From Aristolochia californica (taxonomy: Eukaryota; Streptophyta; Magnoliopsida; Piperales; Aristolochiaceae): a DNA stretch of 64,000 bases. Position numbers and translations under genes: made by a program. Below, one piece after another: positions 37,925 to 51,729 of this stretch; within the stretch, counting starts at the first letter, position 1, and the number at the start of each line of letters is the position of its first letter. Below the pieces are notes generated by a model. That model saw only the letters and a program-made list of their open reading frames with translations, did not search any database and was not told the origin of the DNA. The stretch is taken from contig JARWKL010000008.1 of NCBI GenBank assembly GCA_029961685.1, positions 11,379,981 through 11,443,980 of the forward strand, written 5' to 3'.

Positions 37925-39962
37925 GAAATGCACAAATGTTGAGAGAGATAATTCCAAAAAGTATCTGTGACTTTTTAGGTCCTCATTTTTGTAAAATAGG
38001 AAAAAAGTGAGCTGTTTGGCTCTAGTAAAAATACCACCGCACGTTAACTTGAGAATTTTAATTTTTTCTACTCAAATTTTTGGATCACTAGGTCATTTGC
38101 ATCTTCAATATGTTTCTGGTATGCATATCCACCACATTTAAAACATGTTAGGATCAATTTGGAATCTCTTTCTTATAAAATTCCACCAGGCTATCTGGGG
38201 TTTTACTAGTGGAATTTCCCCAACGTGGATAACAAAACTTTGGTGTTCATTTTTAGTGCGTGAAAATAAATTTCTTCACTTATATTTATTATAGATTTCA
38301 ATTTTTTTTCCAGACATAAACTCTAAAATTTCCATTTTGTTGTGATCTATATTTGCCTTATCTTTTTTTTTACGAGAAAACTCGGAGAGAGAAAAACTCA
38401 AGTTTGAAAAAAAAAATTGAACAACCAAAATGGAAATGCACAAATGCTGAGAGAGATAATTCCAAAAACTATCTGTGATTTTTTAGGTCCGCTATTTTGT
38501 AAAATAGGCAAAAAGTGGGTTGTTTGGCTCAGGTAAATATCCCACCGCAGGTTAACTTGAGAATCGTAATTTTTTCTACTCCTTGAAATTTTTGGATCAT
38601 TAGGTCATTTGCATCTTCAAAGTGTTTCTGGCATGCATATCCACCACATTTGAAATATGTTAGGATCAATTAGGAATATCTTTATTTTAAAATTCCACCA
38701 AGCTATCTGGGGTTGTACGAGTGGAATTTCCCCAACGTGGATAACAAAACTTTGGTGTTCATTTTTAGTGCGTGACAATAATTTTCTTCAGTCACATTTA
38801 TTATAGTTTTCAAATTCTTTTGCATACATAAACTCTAAAATTTCCATTTTGTTGTGATCAATATTTGCCTTATCTTTTTGTATACGAGAAAACTGGGAGA
38901 GTGAAAAACTCATGTTTCAAAAAAAAATTCAACATCCAAAATGGAAATGCACAAATGCTGAGAGAGATAATTCCAAAAAGTATCTGTGATTTTTAGATCA
39001 GCTTTTTTATAAAATAGGCAAAAAGTGGGTTGTTTGGCTCTAGTAAATATCCCACCGTATGTTAACTTGAGAATTTTAATTTTTTCTACTGCTAGAAATT
39101 TTGTTATCATTAGGTCATTTTCATCTTCAACATGTTTCTGGCACGCATATCTGCCACATTTAAAACATGTTAGGATCAATTAGGAATCTCTTTCTTATAA
39201 AATTCCACCAAGCTATCTAGGGTTGTACTAGTGGAATTTCACCAACGTGGATAACAAAACTTTGGTGTTCATTTTTAGTGCGTGAAAATAATTTTCTTGA
39301 CTCACATTTATTATAGATTTCTAATTCTTTTCCATACATAAACTATAAAATTTCCATTTTATATCGATCTATATTTGCCGTATCTTTTTGTTTACGAGAA
39401 AACAGGGAGAGTGAAAAACTCGAGTTTGAAAAAAAAATTGAACATCCAAAATGGAAGTGCAGAAATGCTGGGAGAGATAATTCCAAAAAGTATCTTTGAT
39501 TTTTTAGGTCCGCTTTTTTGTAATATAGGCAAAAAGATGGTTGTTTGGCTCTGGTAAATATCCAACTGCACATTAGCTAGAGAATTTTAATTTTTTCTAC
39601 TCGAAATTTTTGGATCATTAGGTAATTTGCATCTTCAACATGTTTCTGGCATGCATATCCACGACATTTAAAACATGTTAGGATCAATTAGGAATCTCTT
39701 TCTTATAAAATTTCACCAAGCTATCTAGGGTTGTACTAATGGAATTTTCTTAACGTGGATAACAAAACTTTGGTGTTCATTTTTAGTGCGTGACAATAAT
39801 TTTCTTCACCCACATTTAATATAGTTTTCAAATTCTTTTGCATACATAAACTCTAAAATTTCCATTTTGTTCGAATCTATACTTGCCTTATCTTTTTGTT
39901 TACGAGAAAACTGGGATAGTGAAAAACTCAAGTTCGAAAAAAAAAATTGAACATCCAAAATG
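37925..39962 (-). repeat. 2,038-bp tandem duplication, copy 1 (4 monomers)
   Basis: Anchors are at 37947, 38455, 38966 and 39476: a C-D-E module plus one further monomer. I find only about five differences from copy 2 (near 37931, 38254, 38303, 39701 and 39710), about 99.7% identity, far above the array average. The edges fall in the common ATTGAACATCCAAAATGG box. Confidence 0.93.
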
Positions 39963-42000
39963 GAAATGTACAAATGTTGAGAGAGATAATTCCAAAAAGT
40001 ATCTGTGACTTTTTAGGTCCTCATTTTTGTAAAATAGGAAAAAAGTGAGCTGTTTGGCTCTAGTAAAAATACCACCGCACGTTAACTTGAGAATTTTAAT
40101 TTTTTCTACTCAAATTTTTGGATCACTAGGTCATTTGCATCTTCAATATGTTTCTGGTATGCATATCCACCACATTTAAAACATGTTAGGATCAATTTGG
40201 AATCTCTTTCTTATAAAATTCCACCAGGCTATCTGGGGTTTTACTAGTGGAATTTCCCCAACGTGGATAACAAAACTTTGGTGTTCATTTTCAGTGCGTG
40301 AAAATAAATTTCTTCACTTATATTTATTATAGATTTCAAATTTTTTTCCAGACATAAACTCTAAAATTTCCATTTTGTTGTGATCTATATTTGCCTTATC
40401 TTTTTTTTTACGAGAAAACTCGGAGAGAGAAAAACTCAAGTTTGAAAAAAAAAATTGAACAACCAAAATGGAAATGCACAAATGCTGAGAGAGATAATTC
40501 CAAAAACTATCTGTGATTTTTTAGGTCCGCTATTTTGTAAAATAGGCAAAAAGTGGGTTGTTTGGCTCAGGTAAATATCCCACCGCAGGTTAACTTGAGA
40601 ATCGTAATTTTTTCTACTCCTTGAAATTTTTGGATCATTAGGTCATTTGCATCTTCAAAGTGTTTCTGGCATGCATATCCACCACATTTGAAATATGTTA
40701 GGATCAATTAGGAATATCTTTATTTTAAAATTCCACCAAGCTATCTGGGGTTGTACGAGTGGAATTTCCCCAACGTGGATAACAAAACTTTGGTGTTCAT
40801 TTTTAGTGCGTGACAATAATTTTCTTCAGTCACATTTATTATAGTTTTCAAATTCTTTTGCATACATAAACTCTAAAATTTCCATTTTGTTGTGATCAAT
40901 ATTTGCCTTATCTTTTTGTATACGAGAAAACTGGGAGAGTGAAAAACTCATGTTTCAAAAAAAAATTCAACATCCAAAATGGAAATGCACAAATGCTGAG
41001 AGAGATAATTCCAAAAAGTATCTGTGATTTTTAGATCAGCTTTTTTATAAAATAGGCAAAAAGTGGGTTGTTTGGCTCTAGTAAATATCCCACCGTATGT
41101 TAACTTGAGAATTTTAATTTTTTCTACTGCTAGAAATTTTGTTATCATTAGGTCATTTTCATCTTCAACATGTTTCTGGCACGCATATCTGCCACATTTA
41201 AAACATGTTAGGATCAATTAGGAATCTCTTTCTTATAAAATTCCACCAAGCTATCTAGGGTTGTACTAGTGGAATTTCACCAACGTGGATAACAAAACTT
41301 TGGTGTTCATTTTTAGTGCGTGAAAATAATTTTCTTGACTCACATTTATTATAGATTTCTAATTCTTTTCCATACATAAACTATAAAATTTCCATTTTAT
41401 ATCGATCTATATTTGCCGTATCTTTTTGTTTACGAGAAAACAGGGAGAGTGAAAAACTCGAGTTTGAAAAAAAAATTGAACATCCAAAATGGAAGTGCAG
41501 AAATGCTGGGAGAGATAATTCCAAAAAGTATCTTTGATTTTTTAGGTCCGCTTTTTTGTAATATAGGCAAAAAGATGGTTGTTTGGCTCTGGTAAATATC
41601 CAACTGCACATTAGCTAGAGAATTTTAATTTTTTCTACTCGAAATTTTTGGATCATTAGGTAATTTGCATCTTCAACATGTTTCTGGCATGCATATCCAC
41701 GACATTTAAAACATGTTAGGATCAATTAGGAATCTCTTTCTCATAAAATTCCACCAAGCTATCTAGGGTTGTACTAATGGAATTTTCTTAACGTGGATAA
41801 CAAAACTTTGGTGTTCATTTTTAGTGCGTGACAATAATTTTCTTCACCCACATTTAATATAGTTTTCAAATTCTTTTGCATACATAAACTCTAAAATTTC
41901 CATTTTGTTCGAATCTATACTTGCCTTATCTTTTTGTTTACGAGAAAACTGGGATAGTGAAAAACTCAAGTTCGAAAAAAAAAATTGAACATCCAAAATG
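39963..42000 (-). repeat. 2,038-bp tandem duplication, copy 2 (4 monomers)
   Basis: Anchors are at 39985, 40493, 41004 and 41514, each 2,038 bp after its partner. The next monomer (42023) is of a different type (GATAAGTTCAAAAATTATC), so the duplication stops there. The same four-monomer stretch is present only once in super-repeat copy 2 (51.73-53.3 kb). Confidence 0.93.
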
Positions 42001-42530
42001 GAAATGCACAAATGCTGAGAGAGATAAGTTCAAAAATTATCAGTGACTTTTTAGGTCGATTTTTTGTAAAATAGGAAAAAAGTGGGTTGTTTGGCATTGG
42101 TAAATATCCCACCACACGTTAACTTGAGAATTTTAATTTTTTCTACATCTAGAATTTTTTGTATCATTAGGTCATTTGCATCTTCAACAAGTTTTTGGCA
42201 TGCATATCCACCACGTTTGAAACATGTTCGGATCAATTAGGAGTCACTTTCTTATAAAATTCCACCAAGCGATCTGGGGGTGTACTAGTGGAATTTCCCC
42301 AACGTGGATAACAAAACTTTGCAGTTCATTTTTAGTGCGTGAAAATTATTTTCTTCACTCACATTTATTATAGTTTTCAAATTCTTGTGCATACATAAAC
42401 TCTAAAATTTCCATTTTGTAGTGATCTATATTTGCCTTATCTTTTTGTTAATGAGAAAACCGGGAGAGAGAAAAACTCAAGTTTGAAAACAAAATTGAAC
42501 ATCCAAAATGAAAATGCAGAAATTCTGAGA

Positions 42531-43550
42531 GATATAATTCCAAAAAGTATCTGTGATTTTTTTGCTCCGCTTTTTTCTAAAATAGGCAAAAAGTGGGTTG
42601 TTTGGCTCTGTTTAATATCCCACCGCTCGTTAACTTTAGAATTTTAAGTTTTTCTACTCCTTGAAATTTTTGGATCATTAGGTCATTTGCATCTTCAACA
42701 TGTTTCTGGCATGCTTATCCACCACATTTAAAACATGTTAGGATAAATTAGGAATCTCTTTCCTTTAAAATTCCATTAAGCTATCTGGGGTTGTACTAGT
42801 GGAATTTCCCCAACGTGGATAACAAAACATTGGGGTTCATTTTTAGTGCGTGAAAATAATTTTCTTCCCTCACATTTATTGAAGTTTTCAAATTCTTTTG
42901 AAGACATAATCTCTAAAATTTCCTTTTTGTTGTGATCTATATTTTCCATATCTTTTTGTTTACAAGAAAACTGGGAGAGAGAAAAACTCAAGTTTGAAAA
43001 AAAAATTGAACATCCGAAATGAAAATGCAGAAATGCTGAGAGATATAATTCCAAAAATTATCTGTGATTTTTTTTCCGCTTTTTTCTAAAATAGGCAAAA
43101 AGTCGGTTGTTTGGCTTTGTTTAATATCCCACCAGTCGTTAACTATAGAATTTTAAGTTTTTCTACTCCTTGAAATTTTTTGATCATTAGGTCATTTGCA
43201 TCTTCAACATGTTTCTGGCATGCTTATCCACCATATTTAAAACATGTTAGGATAAATTAAGAATCTCTTTCCTATAAAATTCCATTAAGCTATCTGGGGT
43301 TGTACTAGTGGAATTTCCCCAACGTGGATAACAAAACATTGGGGTTCATTTTTAGTGCGTGAAAATAATTTTCTTCCCTCACATTTATTGAAGTTTTCAA
43401 ATTCTTTTGCAGACATAATCTCTAAAATTTCCTTTTTGTTGTGATCTATATTTTCCATATCTTTTTGTTTACAAGAAAACCGGGAGAGAGAAAAACTCAA
43501 GTTTGAAAAAAAAATTGAACATCCGAAATGAAAATGCAGAAATACTGAGA
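42531..43550 (-). repeat. Duplicated GATATAATT-type monomers
   Basis: The monomers at 43042 and 43551 share the variant anchor GAGAGATATAATTCC, AACATCCGAAATG and ACATTGGGGTTC, and are almost alike. Copy 1 has one fewer of this type (29264, 29776). This is the one-monomer gain that shifts the offset from 13,267 to about 13,777 bp. Confidence 0.75.
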
Positions 43551-46108
43551 GATATAATTCCAAAAAGTATCTGTGATTTTTTTGTTCCGCTTTTTTCTAA
43601 AATAGGCAAAAAGTCGGTTGTTTGGCTCTGTTTAATATCCCACCGCTCGTTAACTTTAGAATTTTAAGTTTTTCTACTCCTTGAAATATTTGGATCATTA
43701 GGTCATTTGCATCTTCAACATGTTTCTGGCATGCTTATCCACCACATTTAAAACATGTTAGGATAAATTAGGAATCTCTTTCTTATAAAATTCCATCAAG
43801 CTATTTGGGGTTGTACTAGTGGAATTTCCCCAACGTGGATAACAGAACATTGGGGTTCATTTTTAGTGCGTGAAAATAATTTTCTTCCCTCACATTTATT
43901 AGAGTTTTCAAATTCTTTTGCATACATAATCTCTAAAATTTCTTTTTTGTTGTGATCTATATTTTCCTTATCTTTTTATTTACGAGAAAACTTGGAGAGT
44001 GAAAAACTCAAGTTTCAAAAAAAAATTGAACATCCAAAATGGAAATGCACAAATGCTGAGAGAGATAATTCCAAAAAGTATCAGTGATTTTTTAGGTTCG
44101 CTTTTTTGTTAAATAGGCAAAAAGTGGGCTGTTTGGCTCAGATAAAAATCCCACCGTATGTTCACTTGAGAATTTTAAGTTTTTCTACACCTTGAAATTT
44201 TTGGATCATTTGGTCATTTGCATCTTCAAAATGTTTCTTGCATGCATATCCACCACATTTAAAACATGTTAGGATCAATTAGGAATCTGTTTCTTCCAAA
44301 ATTCCACCAAGCTATCTGGGGTTATACTATTGGAATTTCCCCAACATGGATAACAAAACTTTGGTGTTCATTTTTAGTGTCTGAAAATAATTTTCTTCAC
44401 TCACGTTTGTTATAGTTTTCATATTCTTTTCCATACATAAACTCTAAAATTGCCATTTTGTTGTGATCAATATTTGCCTTATCTTTTTCTTTAGGAGAAA
44501 ACTGGGAGAGTGAAAAACTGAAGTTTCAAAAAAAAAATTGAACATCCAAAATGGGAATGCACAAATACTGAGAGAGATTATTACAAAAAATATCTGTGAT
44601 TTTTTAGGTCCGCGTTTTGGAAAATAGGCAAAAAGTGGGTTGTCTGGCTCTTGTGAATATCCCACGGCACGTCAACATGATAATTTTAATTTTTTCTACT
44701 CCTTGAAATTTTTGGATCATTAGCTCATTTGCATCTTCAACATGTTCCTGGCATGCATATTCACCACATTTAAAACATGTTTGGATCAATTAGGAATCTC
44801 TTTCTTATAAAATTCCACCAAGCTATCTGGGGTTGTACTAGTGGAATTTCCCCAACATGGATAACAAAACTTTGGTGTTCATTTTTAGTGCGTGAAAATA
44901 ATTTTCTTCACTCATATTTATTATAGTTTTCAAATTCTTTGGCATACATAAACTCTAAAATTTCCATGTTGTTGTGATCTACATTTGCCTTATCTTTTTG
45001 TTTAGGACAAAACAGGGAGAGTGAAAAACCCAAGTTTGAAAAATAAAAATTGAACATCCAAATTGGAAATGCACAAATGTTGAGAGAGATAATTCCAAAA
45101 ATTATCTGTGATTTTTTAGGTCCGCTTTTTTTTTTAAAATAGGCAAAAAAGTTGCTCTGATAAATATCCCACCACACGTTAACTTGATAATTTTAATTTT
45201 ATCTACTCCTTGAAATTTTTGGATCATTAGGTCATTTGCATCTTTAACATGTTTCTGGCATGAATATCCACCACATTTAAAATATGCTAGGATCAATTTG
45301 GAATCTCTTTCTTATATAATTCCACCAAGATATCTGGGGTTGTACTAGCGGAATTTCCTCAACGTGGATAACAAAAGTTTGGTGTTCATTTTTAGTGCGT
45401 GAAAATAATTTTCATCACTCACACTTTTTATAGTTTTCAAATTTGTTTGCATCCATAAACTCTAAAATTTCCATTTTGTTGTGATCTATATTTGCCTTAT
45501 CTTTTTGTTTACGAGAAAACTAGGAGAGTGAAAATCACAAGTTTGAAAAAAAAAAAAAAGTGAACATCCAAAATAGAAATATACAAATGCTGAGAGAGAA
45601 AATTCCAAAAAGTATATGTGATTTTTTAGGTCCGCTTTTTGTAAAATAAGCATAACGTGGGTTGTTTGGCTCTGGTAAATATCTCATCGCAGGTTAACTT
45701 GAGAGTTTTAATTTTTTCTACTCCTTGAAATTTTTGAATCATTAGGTCATTTGCATCTTCAAAATGTTTCTGGCATGGATACCCACCACATTTGAAACAT
45801 GTTCGGATCAATTTGGAATCACTTTCTTATAAAATTCCACCAAGCTATCTGGGGTTGCACGAGTGGAATTTCCCCAACGTGCATAACAAAACATTGGTGT
45901 TCATTTTTATTGCTTGAAAATAATTTTCTTCACTCACATTTGTTATAGTTTTCAAATTCTTTTGCATGCATAAACTCTAAAATTTCCATTTTGTTGTGAT
46001 CTATATTTGCCTTATCTTTTTGTTTACGAGAAATCTGGGAGAGTGAAAAACTGAATTTTGAAAAACGAAATTGAACATCCAAAATGGAAATGCACAAATG
46101 TTGAGAGA

Positions 46109-47642
46109 GATAATTCCAAAAAGTATCTGTGACTTTTTAGGTCCTCATTTTTGTAAAATAGGAAAAAAGTGAGCTGTTTGGCTCTAGTAAAAATACCACC
46201 GCACGTTAACTTGAGAATTTCAATTTTTTCTACTCAAATTTTTTGGATCACTAGGTCATTTGCATCTTCAATATGTTTCTGGTATGCATATCCACCACAT
46301 TTAAAACATGTTAGGATCAATTTGGAATCTCTTTCTTATAAAATTCCACCAGGCTATCTGGGGTTTTACTAGTGGAATTTCCCCAATGTGGATAACAAAA
46401 CGTTGGTGTTCATTTTTAGTGCGTGAAAATAAATTTCTTCACTTATATTTATTATATATTTCAAATTTTTTTCCAGACATAAAATCTAAACTTTCCATTT
46501 TGTTGTGATCTATATTTTCCTTATCTTTTTTTTTTTACGAGAAAACTCGGAGAGTGAAAAACTCAAGTTTGAAAAAAAAAATTGAATAACAAAAATGGAA
46601 ATGCACAAATGCTGAGAGAGATAATTCCAAAAGCTATCTGTGATTTTTTAGGTCCGCTTTTTTGTAAAATAGGCAAAAAGTGGGTTGTTTGGCTCACGTA
46701 AATATCCCACCGCAGGTTAACTTAAGAATCGTAATTTTTTCTACTCCTTGAAATTTTTGGATCATTAGGTCATTTGCATCTTCAACGTGTTTCTGGCATG
46801 CATATCCACCACATTTAAAATATGTTAGGATCAATTAGGAATCTCTTTATTTTAAAATTCCACCAAGCTATCTGGGGTTGTACGAGTGGAATTTCCACAA
46901 CGTGGACAACAAAACTTTGGTGTTCATTTTTAGTACATGACAATAATTTTCTTTAGTCACATTTATTATAGTTTTCAAATTATTTTGCATACATAAACTC
47001 TAAAATTTCCATTTTGTTGTGATCAATATTTGCCTTATCTTTTTGTATACGAGAAAACTGGGAGAGTCAAAAACTCATGTTTCAAAAAGAAAATTCAACA
47101 TCCAAAATGGAAATGCACAAATGCTGAGAGAGATAATTTCAAAAAGTATCTGTGATTTTTTAGAACAGATTTTTTAAAAAATAAGCAAAAAGTGGGTTGT
47201 TAGGCTCTTGTAAATATCCCACCGCATGTTAACTTGAGAATTTTCAGTTTTTCTACTGCTAGAAATTTTTGATCATTAGGTCATTTGCATTTTCAACATG
47301 TTTCTAGAACACATATCTACCACATTTAAAACATGTTATGATCAATTAGGAATCTCTTTCTTATAAAATTCCACCAAGCTATCTGGGGTTGTACTAGTGG
47401 AATTTCCCAAACGTGGATAACAAAACTTTGGTGTTCATTTATAGTGCATGAAAATAATTTTTTTAACTAACAATTATTATAGTTTTCAAATTCTTTTGCA
47501 TACATAAACTTAGAAATTGCCATTTTGTTTTGATCTATATTTGACTTACCTTTTTGTTTACGAGAAAACTGGGAGAGAGAAAAACTCAAGCTTGAAAAAA
47601 AAAATTGAACTTCCAAAATGGAAATGCACAAATGCTGAGAGG
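46109..47642 (-). repeat. C-D-E module, instance 5
   Basis: C is at 46109, D at 46620 and E at 47132. It matches instance 1 (32326-33856) at an offset of 13,783-13,787 bp, including the unusual AGAACACATATC of the E monomer (47,306, compare 33,520). Confidence 0.8.
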
Positions 47643-48153
47643 GATAAATCCAAAAAGTATATGTGATTTGTTAGGTCCGCTTTTTGAAAAATAGGCAAAA
47701 AGTGGGTTGTTTGGCTCATGTAAATATCCCACCGCACGTTAACTTGAGAATTTTAATTTTTTCTACTCCTTGAAATTTTTGGATCATTAGGTCATTTGCA
47801 TCTTCAACATGTTTTTGGCATGCATATCCACCACATTTAAAACATGTTAGGATCAAATAGGAATCTCTTTCTTATAAAATTCCACCAAGCTATCTAGGGT
47901 TGTATTAGTGGAATTTGCAAAACGTGGATAACAAAACTTTGGTGTTCATTTTTAGAGCGTGACAATAATTTTATTCACTCACATTTGTAATAGTTTTCAA
48001 ATTCTTTTGAATACATAAACTCTAAAATTTCCATTTTGTTTTGATCTATATTTGCCTTATCTTTTTGTTTACGAGAAAACTGGGAGAGTTAATAACTGAA
48101 TTTTGAAAAAAGAAATTGAACATCCATAATGGAAATGCACAAATGCTGAGAGA

Positions 48154-49172
48154 GATAATTCATAAAAGTATCTGTGACTTTTTAGGTCCCCATTTTTGTA
48201 AAATAGGAAAAAAGTGAGTTGTTTGGCTCTACTAAAAATACCACCGCACGTTAACTTGAGAATTTTAATTTTTTCTACTAGAAAATTTTGGATCATTAGG
48301 TCATTTGCATCTTCAATATGTTTCTGGTATGCATATCCACCACATTTAAAACATGTTAGGATCAATTTGGAATCTCTTTCTTATAAAATTCCACCAGGCT
48401 ATATTGGGTTTTACTAGTGGAATTTCCCCAACGTGGATAACAAAACTTTGGTGTTCATTTTTAGTGCGTGAAAATAATTTTGTTCAGTTATATTTATTCT
48501 AGATTTCAAATTTTTTTACAGACATAACCTCTAAAATTACCATTTTTTTGTGATGTATATTTACCTTATCTTTTTGTTTACGAGAAAACTCGGAGAGTGA
48601 AAAACTCAAGGTTGAAAAAAAAATTGAACAACCAAAACGGAAATGCACAAATGCTGAGAGAGATAATTCCTAAAACTATCTGTGATTTTTTAGGTCCGCT
48701 TTTCTGTAAAATAGGCAAAAAGTGGGTTGTTTGGCTCAGGTAAATATCCCACGGCATGTTAACTTGAGAATTTTAATTTTTTCTACTGCTAGAAATTTTT
48801 TGATCATTAGGTCATTTGCATCTTCAACATGTTTCTGGCACGCATATCTACCACATTTAAAACATGTTAGGATCAATTAGGAATCTCTTTCTTATAAAAT
48901 TCCACCAAGCTATCTGGGGTGTACTAGTTGAATTTCCCCAACGTGGATAACAAAACTTTGGTGTTCATTTATAGTGAGTGAAAATAATTTTTTTCACTCA
49001 CATTTATTATAGTTTTCAAATTCTTTTGCATACATAAACTCTGAAGATGCCATTTTGTTTTGATCTATATTTGACTTACCTTTTTGTTTACGAGAAAACT
49101 GGGAGAGAGAAAAACTCAAGTTTGAAAAAAAATATTGAACATCCAAAATGGAAATGCACAAATGCTGAGAGA
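48154..49172 (-). repeat. C-D-E module with D/E fusion
   Basis: C is at 48154. The monomer at 48662 starts as D (CTATCTGTGATTTTTTAGG, GGCTCAGG) and changes near 48,750 to E (CATGTTAACTTGAG, CTACTGCTAG). Copy 1 has both monomers in full (34366 and 34878), so one monomer length (513 bp) was lost by in-register recombination inside the TAAATATCCCAC box. Confidence 0.85.
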
Positions 49173-51729
49173 GATAAATCCAAAAAGTATCTGTGATTTG
49201 TTAGGTCCGCTTTTTGTAAAATAGGCAAAAAGTGGGTTGTTTGGCTCTGGAAAATATCCCACCGCACGTTAACTTGAGAATTTTAATTTTTTCTCCTCCT
49301 TGAAATTTTTGGATCATTAGGTCATTTGCATCTTCAACATTTTTCGGGCATGCATATCCACCACATTTAAAACATGTTAGGATCAATTAGGAATTTCTTT
49401 CTTATAAAATACCACCAAGCTATCTAGGGTTGTGCTAGTGGAATTTTCATAACGTGGATAACAAAACTTTGGTGTTCATTTTTAGTGCGTGACAATAATT
49501 TTCTTCACTCACATTTATTATAGTTTTAAAATTATTTTGCATATATAAACTCTAAAATTTTCATTTTGTTGTGATCAATACTTGCCTTATCTTTTTGTAT
49601 ACGAGAAAACTGGGAGAGTGAAAAACTCAAGTTTCAAAAAAAAATTCAACTTCCAAAATGGAAATGCACAAATACTGAGAGAGATAATTCCAAAAAGTAT
49701 CTGTGATTTTTTAGTTCCGCTTTTTTGTAAAATAGGCAAAAAGTGGGTTGTTTGGCTCAGGTAAATATCCCACTGCACATTAACTTGAGAATTTTAATTT
49801 TTTCTACTCCATGAAATTTTTGGATCATTAGGTCATTTGCATCTTCAACATGTTTCTGGCATGCATATCGACCACATTTAAAACATGTTAGGATCAATTA
49901 GGAATCTCGTTCTTATAAAATTCCACCAAGCTATCTCGGGTTGTACAAATGGAATTTCCCCAACGTGGATAACAAAACTTTGATGTTCATTTTTAGTGCG
50001 TGAAAATAATTTTCTTCACTCACATTTATTATAGTTTTCAAATTCTTTTGCATACATAAACTCTCAAATTGCCATTTTGTTCTGATCTATATTTGCTTTA
50101 TCTTTTTGTTTACGAGAAAACTGGTAGAGAGAAAAACTCAAGTGTGAAAAAAAAATTGAACATCCAAAATGGAAATGCACAAATGCTGAGAGAGATAATT
50201 CCAAAAACTATCTGTGACTTTTTAGGTCCTCTTTTTCGTAAAATATGCAAAAAGTGGGTTGTTTGGCTCAGGTAAAAATCGCACTGCACGTTAACTTGAG
50301 AATTTAAATTTTTTCTACTCTATGAAATTTTTGGATCATTCGGTCACTTGCATCTTCAACATGTTTCTGGCATGCATATCCACCACATTGAAAACATGTT
50401 ACGATCAATTAGGAGACTCTTTCTGATAAAATTCCACCAAGCTATCTTGGGTTTTACTAGTGGAATTTCCCCAACGTGGATAACAAAACTTTGGTGTTCA
50501 TTTTTAGTGCGTGAAAATATTTTTCTTCACTCACATTTATTATAGATTTCAAATTCATTTCCATACATAAACTGTAAAATTTCCATTTTATTGTGATCTA
50601 TATTTGCCTTATCTTCTTGTTTACGAGAAAACAGGGAGAGTGAAAAACTCAAGTTTGAAAAAAAAAAATGAACATCAAAAATGGAAGTCCAAAAATGCTG
50701 GGAGAGATAATTCCAAAAAGTATCTGTGATTTTTTAGGTCCGCTTTTTTGTAATATAGGCAAAAAGATGGTTGTTTGGCATTGGTAAATATCCCACTACA
50801 CGTTAACTTGAGAATTTTAATTTTTTCTACACCTAGAATTTTTTGGATCATTAGGTCATTTGCATCTTCAACAAGTTTTTGGCATGCATATCCACCACAT
50901 TTGAAACATGTTCTGATCAATTAGGAATCTCTTTCTTATAAAATTCCACCGAGCGATCTGGGGTTGTACTAGTGGAATTTCCCCAACGTGGATAACAAAA
51001 CTTTGGTGTTCATTTTTAGTGCGTGAAAATATTTTTCTTCACTCACATTTATTATAGATTTCAAATTCATTTCCATACATAAACTGTAAAATTTCCATTT
51101 TATTGTGATCTATATTTGCCTTATCTTTTTGTTTACGAGAAAACAGGGAGAGTGAAAAACTCAAGTTTGAAATAAAAAATTGAACATCCAAAATGGAAGT
51201 CCAGAAATGCTGGGAGAGATAATTCCAAAATGTATCTGTGATTTTTTAGGTCCGTTTTTTTGTAATATAGGCAAAAAGATGGTTGTTTGGCATTGGTAAA
51301 TATCCCACTACACGTTAACTTGAGAATTTTAATTTTTTCTACACCTAGAATTTTTTGGATCATTAGGTCATTTGAATCTTCAACATGTTTCTGGCATGCT
51401 TATCCACCACATTTAAAACATGTTCGGATCAATTAGGAATCTCTTACTTATAAAATTCCACCAAGCTATCAGGGGTTGTTCTTGTGGAATTTCCCCAACG
51501 TGCATAACAAAACATTGGTGTTCATTTTTACTGCTTGAAAATAATTTTCTTCACTCACATTTATTATAGTTTTCAAATTCTTTTGCATACATAAACTCTA
51601 AAATTTCCATTTTGTTGTGATCTATATTTGCCTTATCTTTTTGTTTACGAGAAATCTGGGAGAGTGAAAAACTGAATTTTGAAAAAAGAAATTGAACATC
51701 CAAAATGGAAATGCACAAATGTTGAGAGA

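Larger units (their letters stand above)
29090..42360 (-). repeat. B super-repeat, copy 1 (about 13.3 kb)
   Basis: Anchors are at 29264, 29776, 30288, 30797, 31308, 31815, 32326, 32833, 33345, 33857, 34366, 34878, 35389, 35900, 36412, 36924, 37433, 37947, 38455, 38966, 39476, 39985, 40493, 41004, 41514 and 42023. It starts at the marker CTTGTGCATAC (29115), which recurs at 42384 and 53625 and as CTTGCGCATAC at 61544. Distinctive monomers from 29.8 to 39.5 kb find a counterpart 13,775-13,790 bp further on, apart from one internal stretch at 14,297 bp. Copy 1 contains the extra 2,038-bp duplication. Confidence 0.85.
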
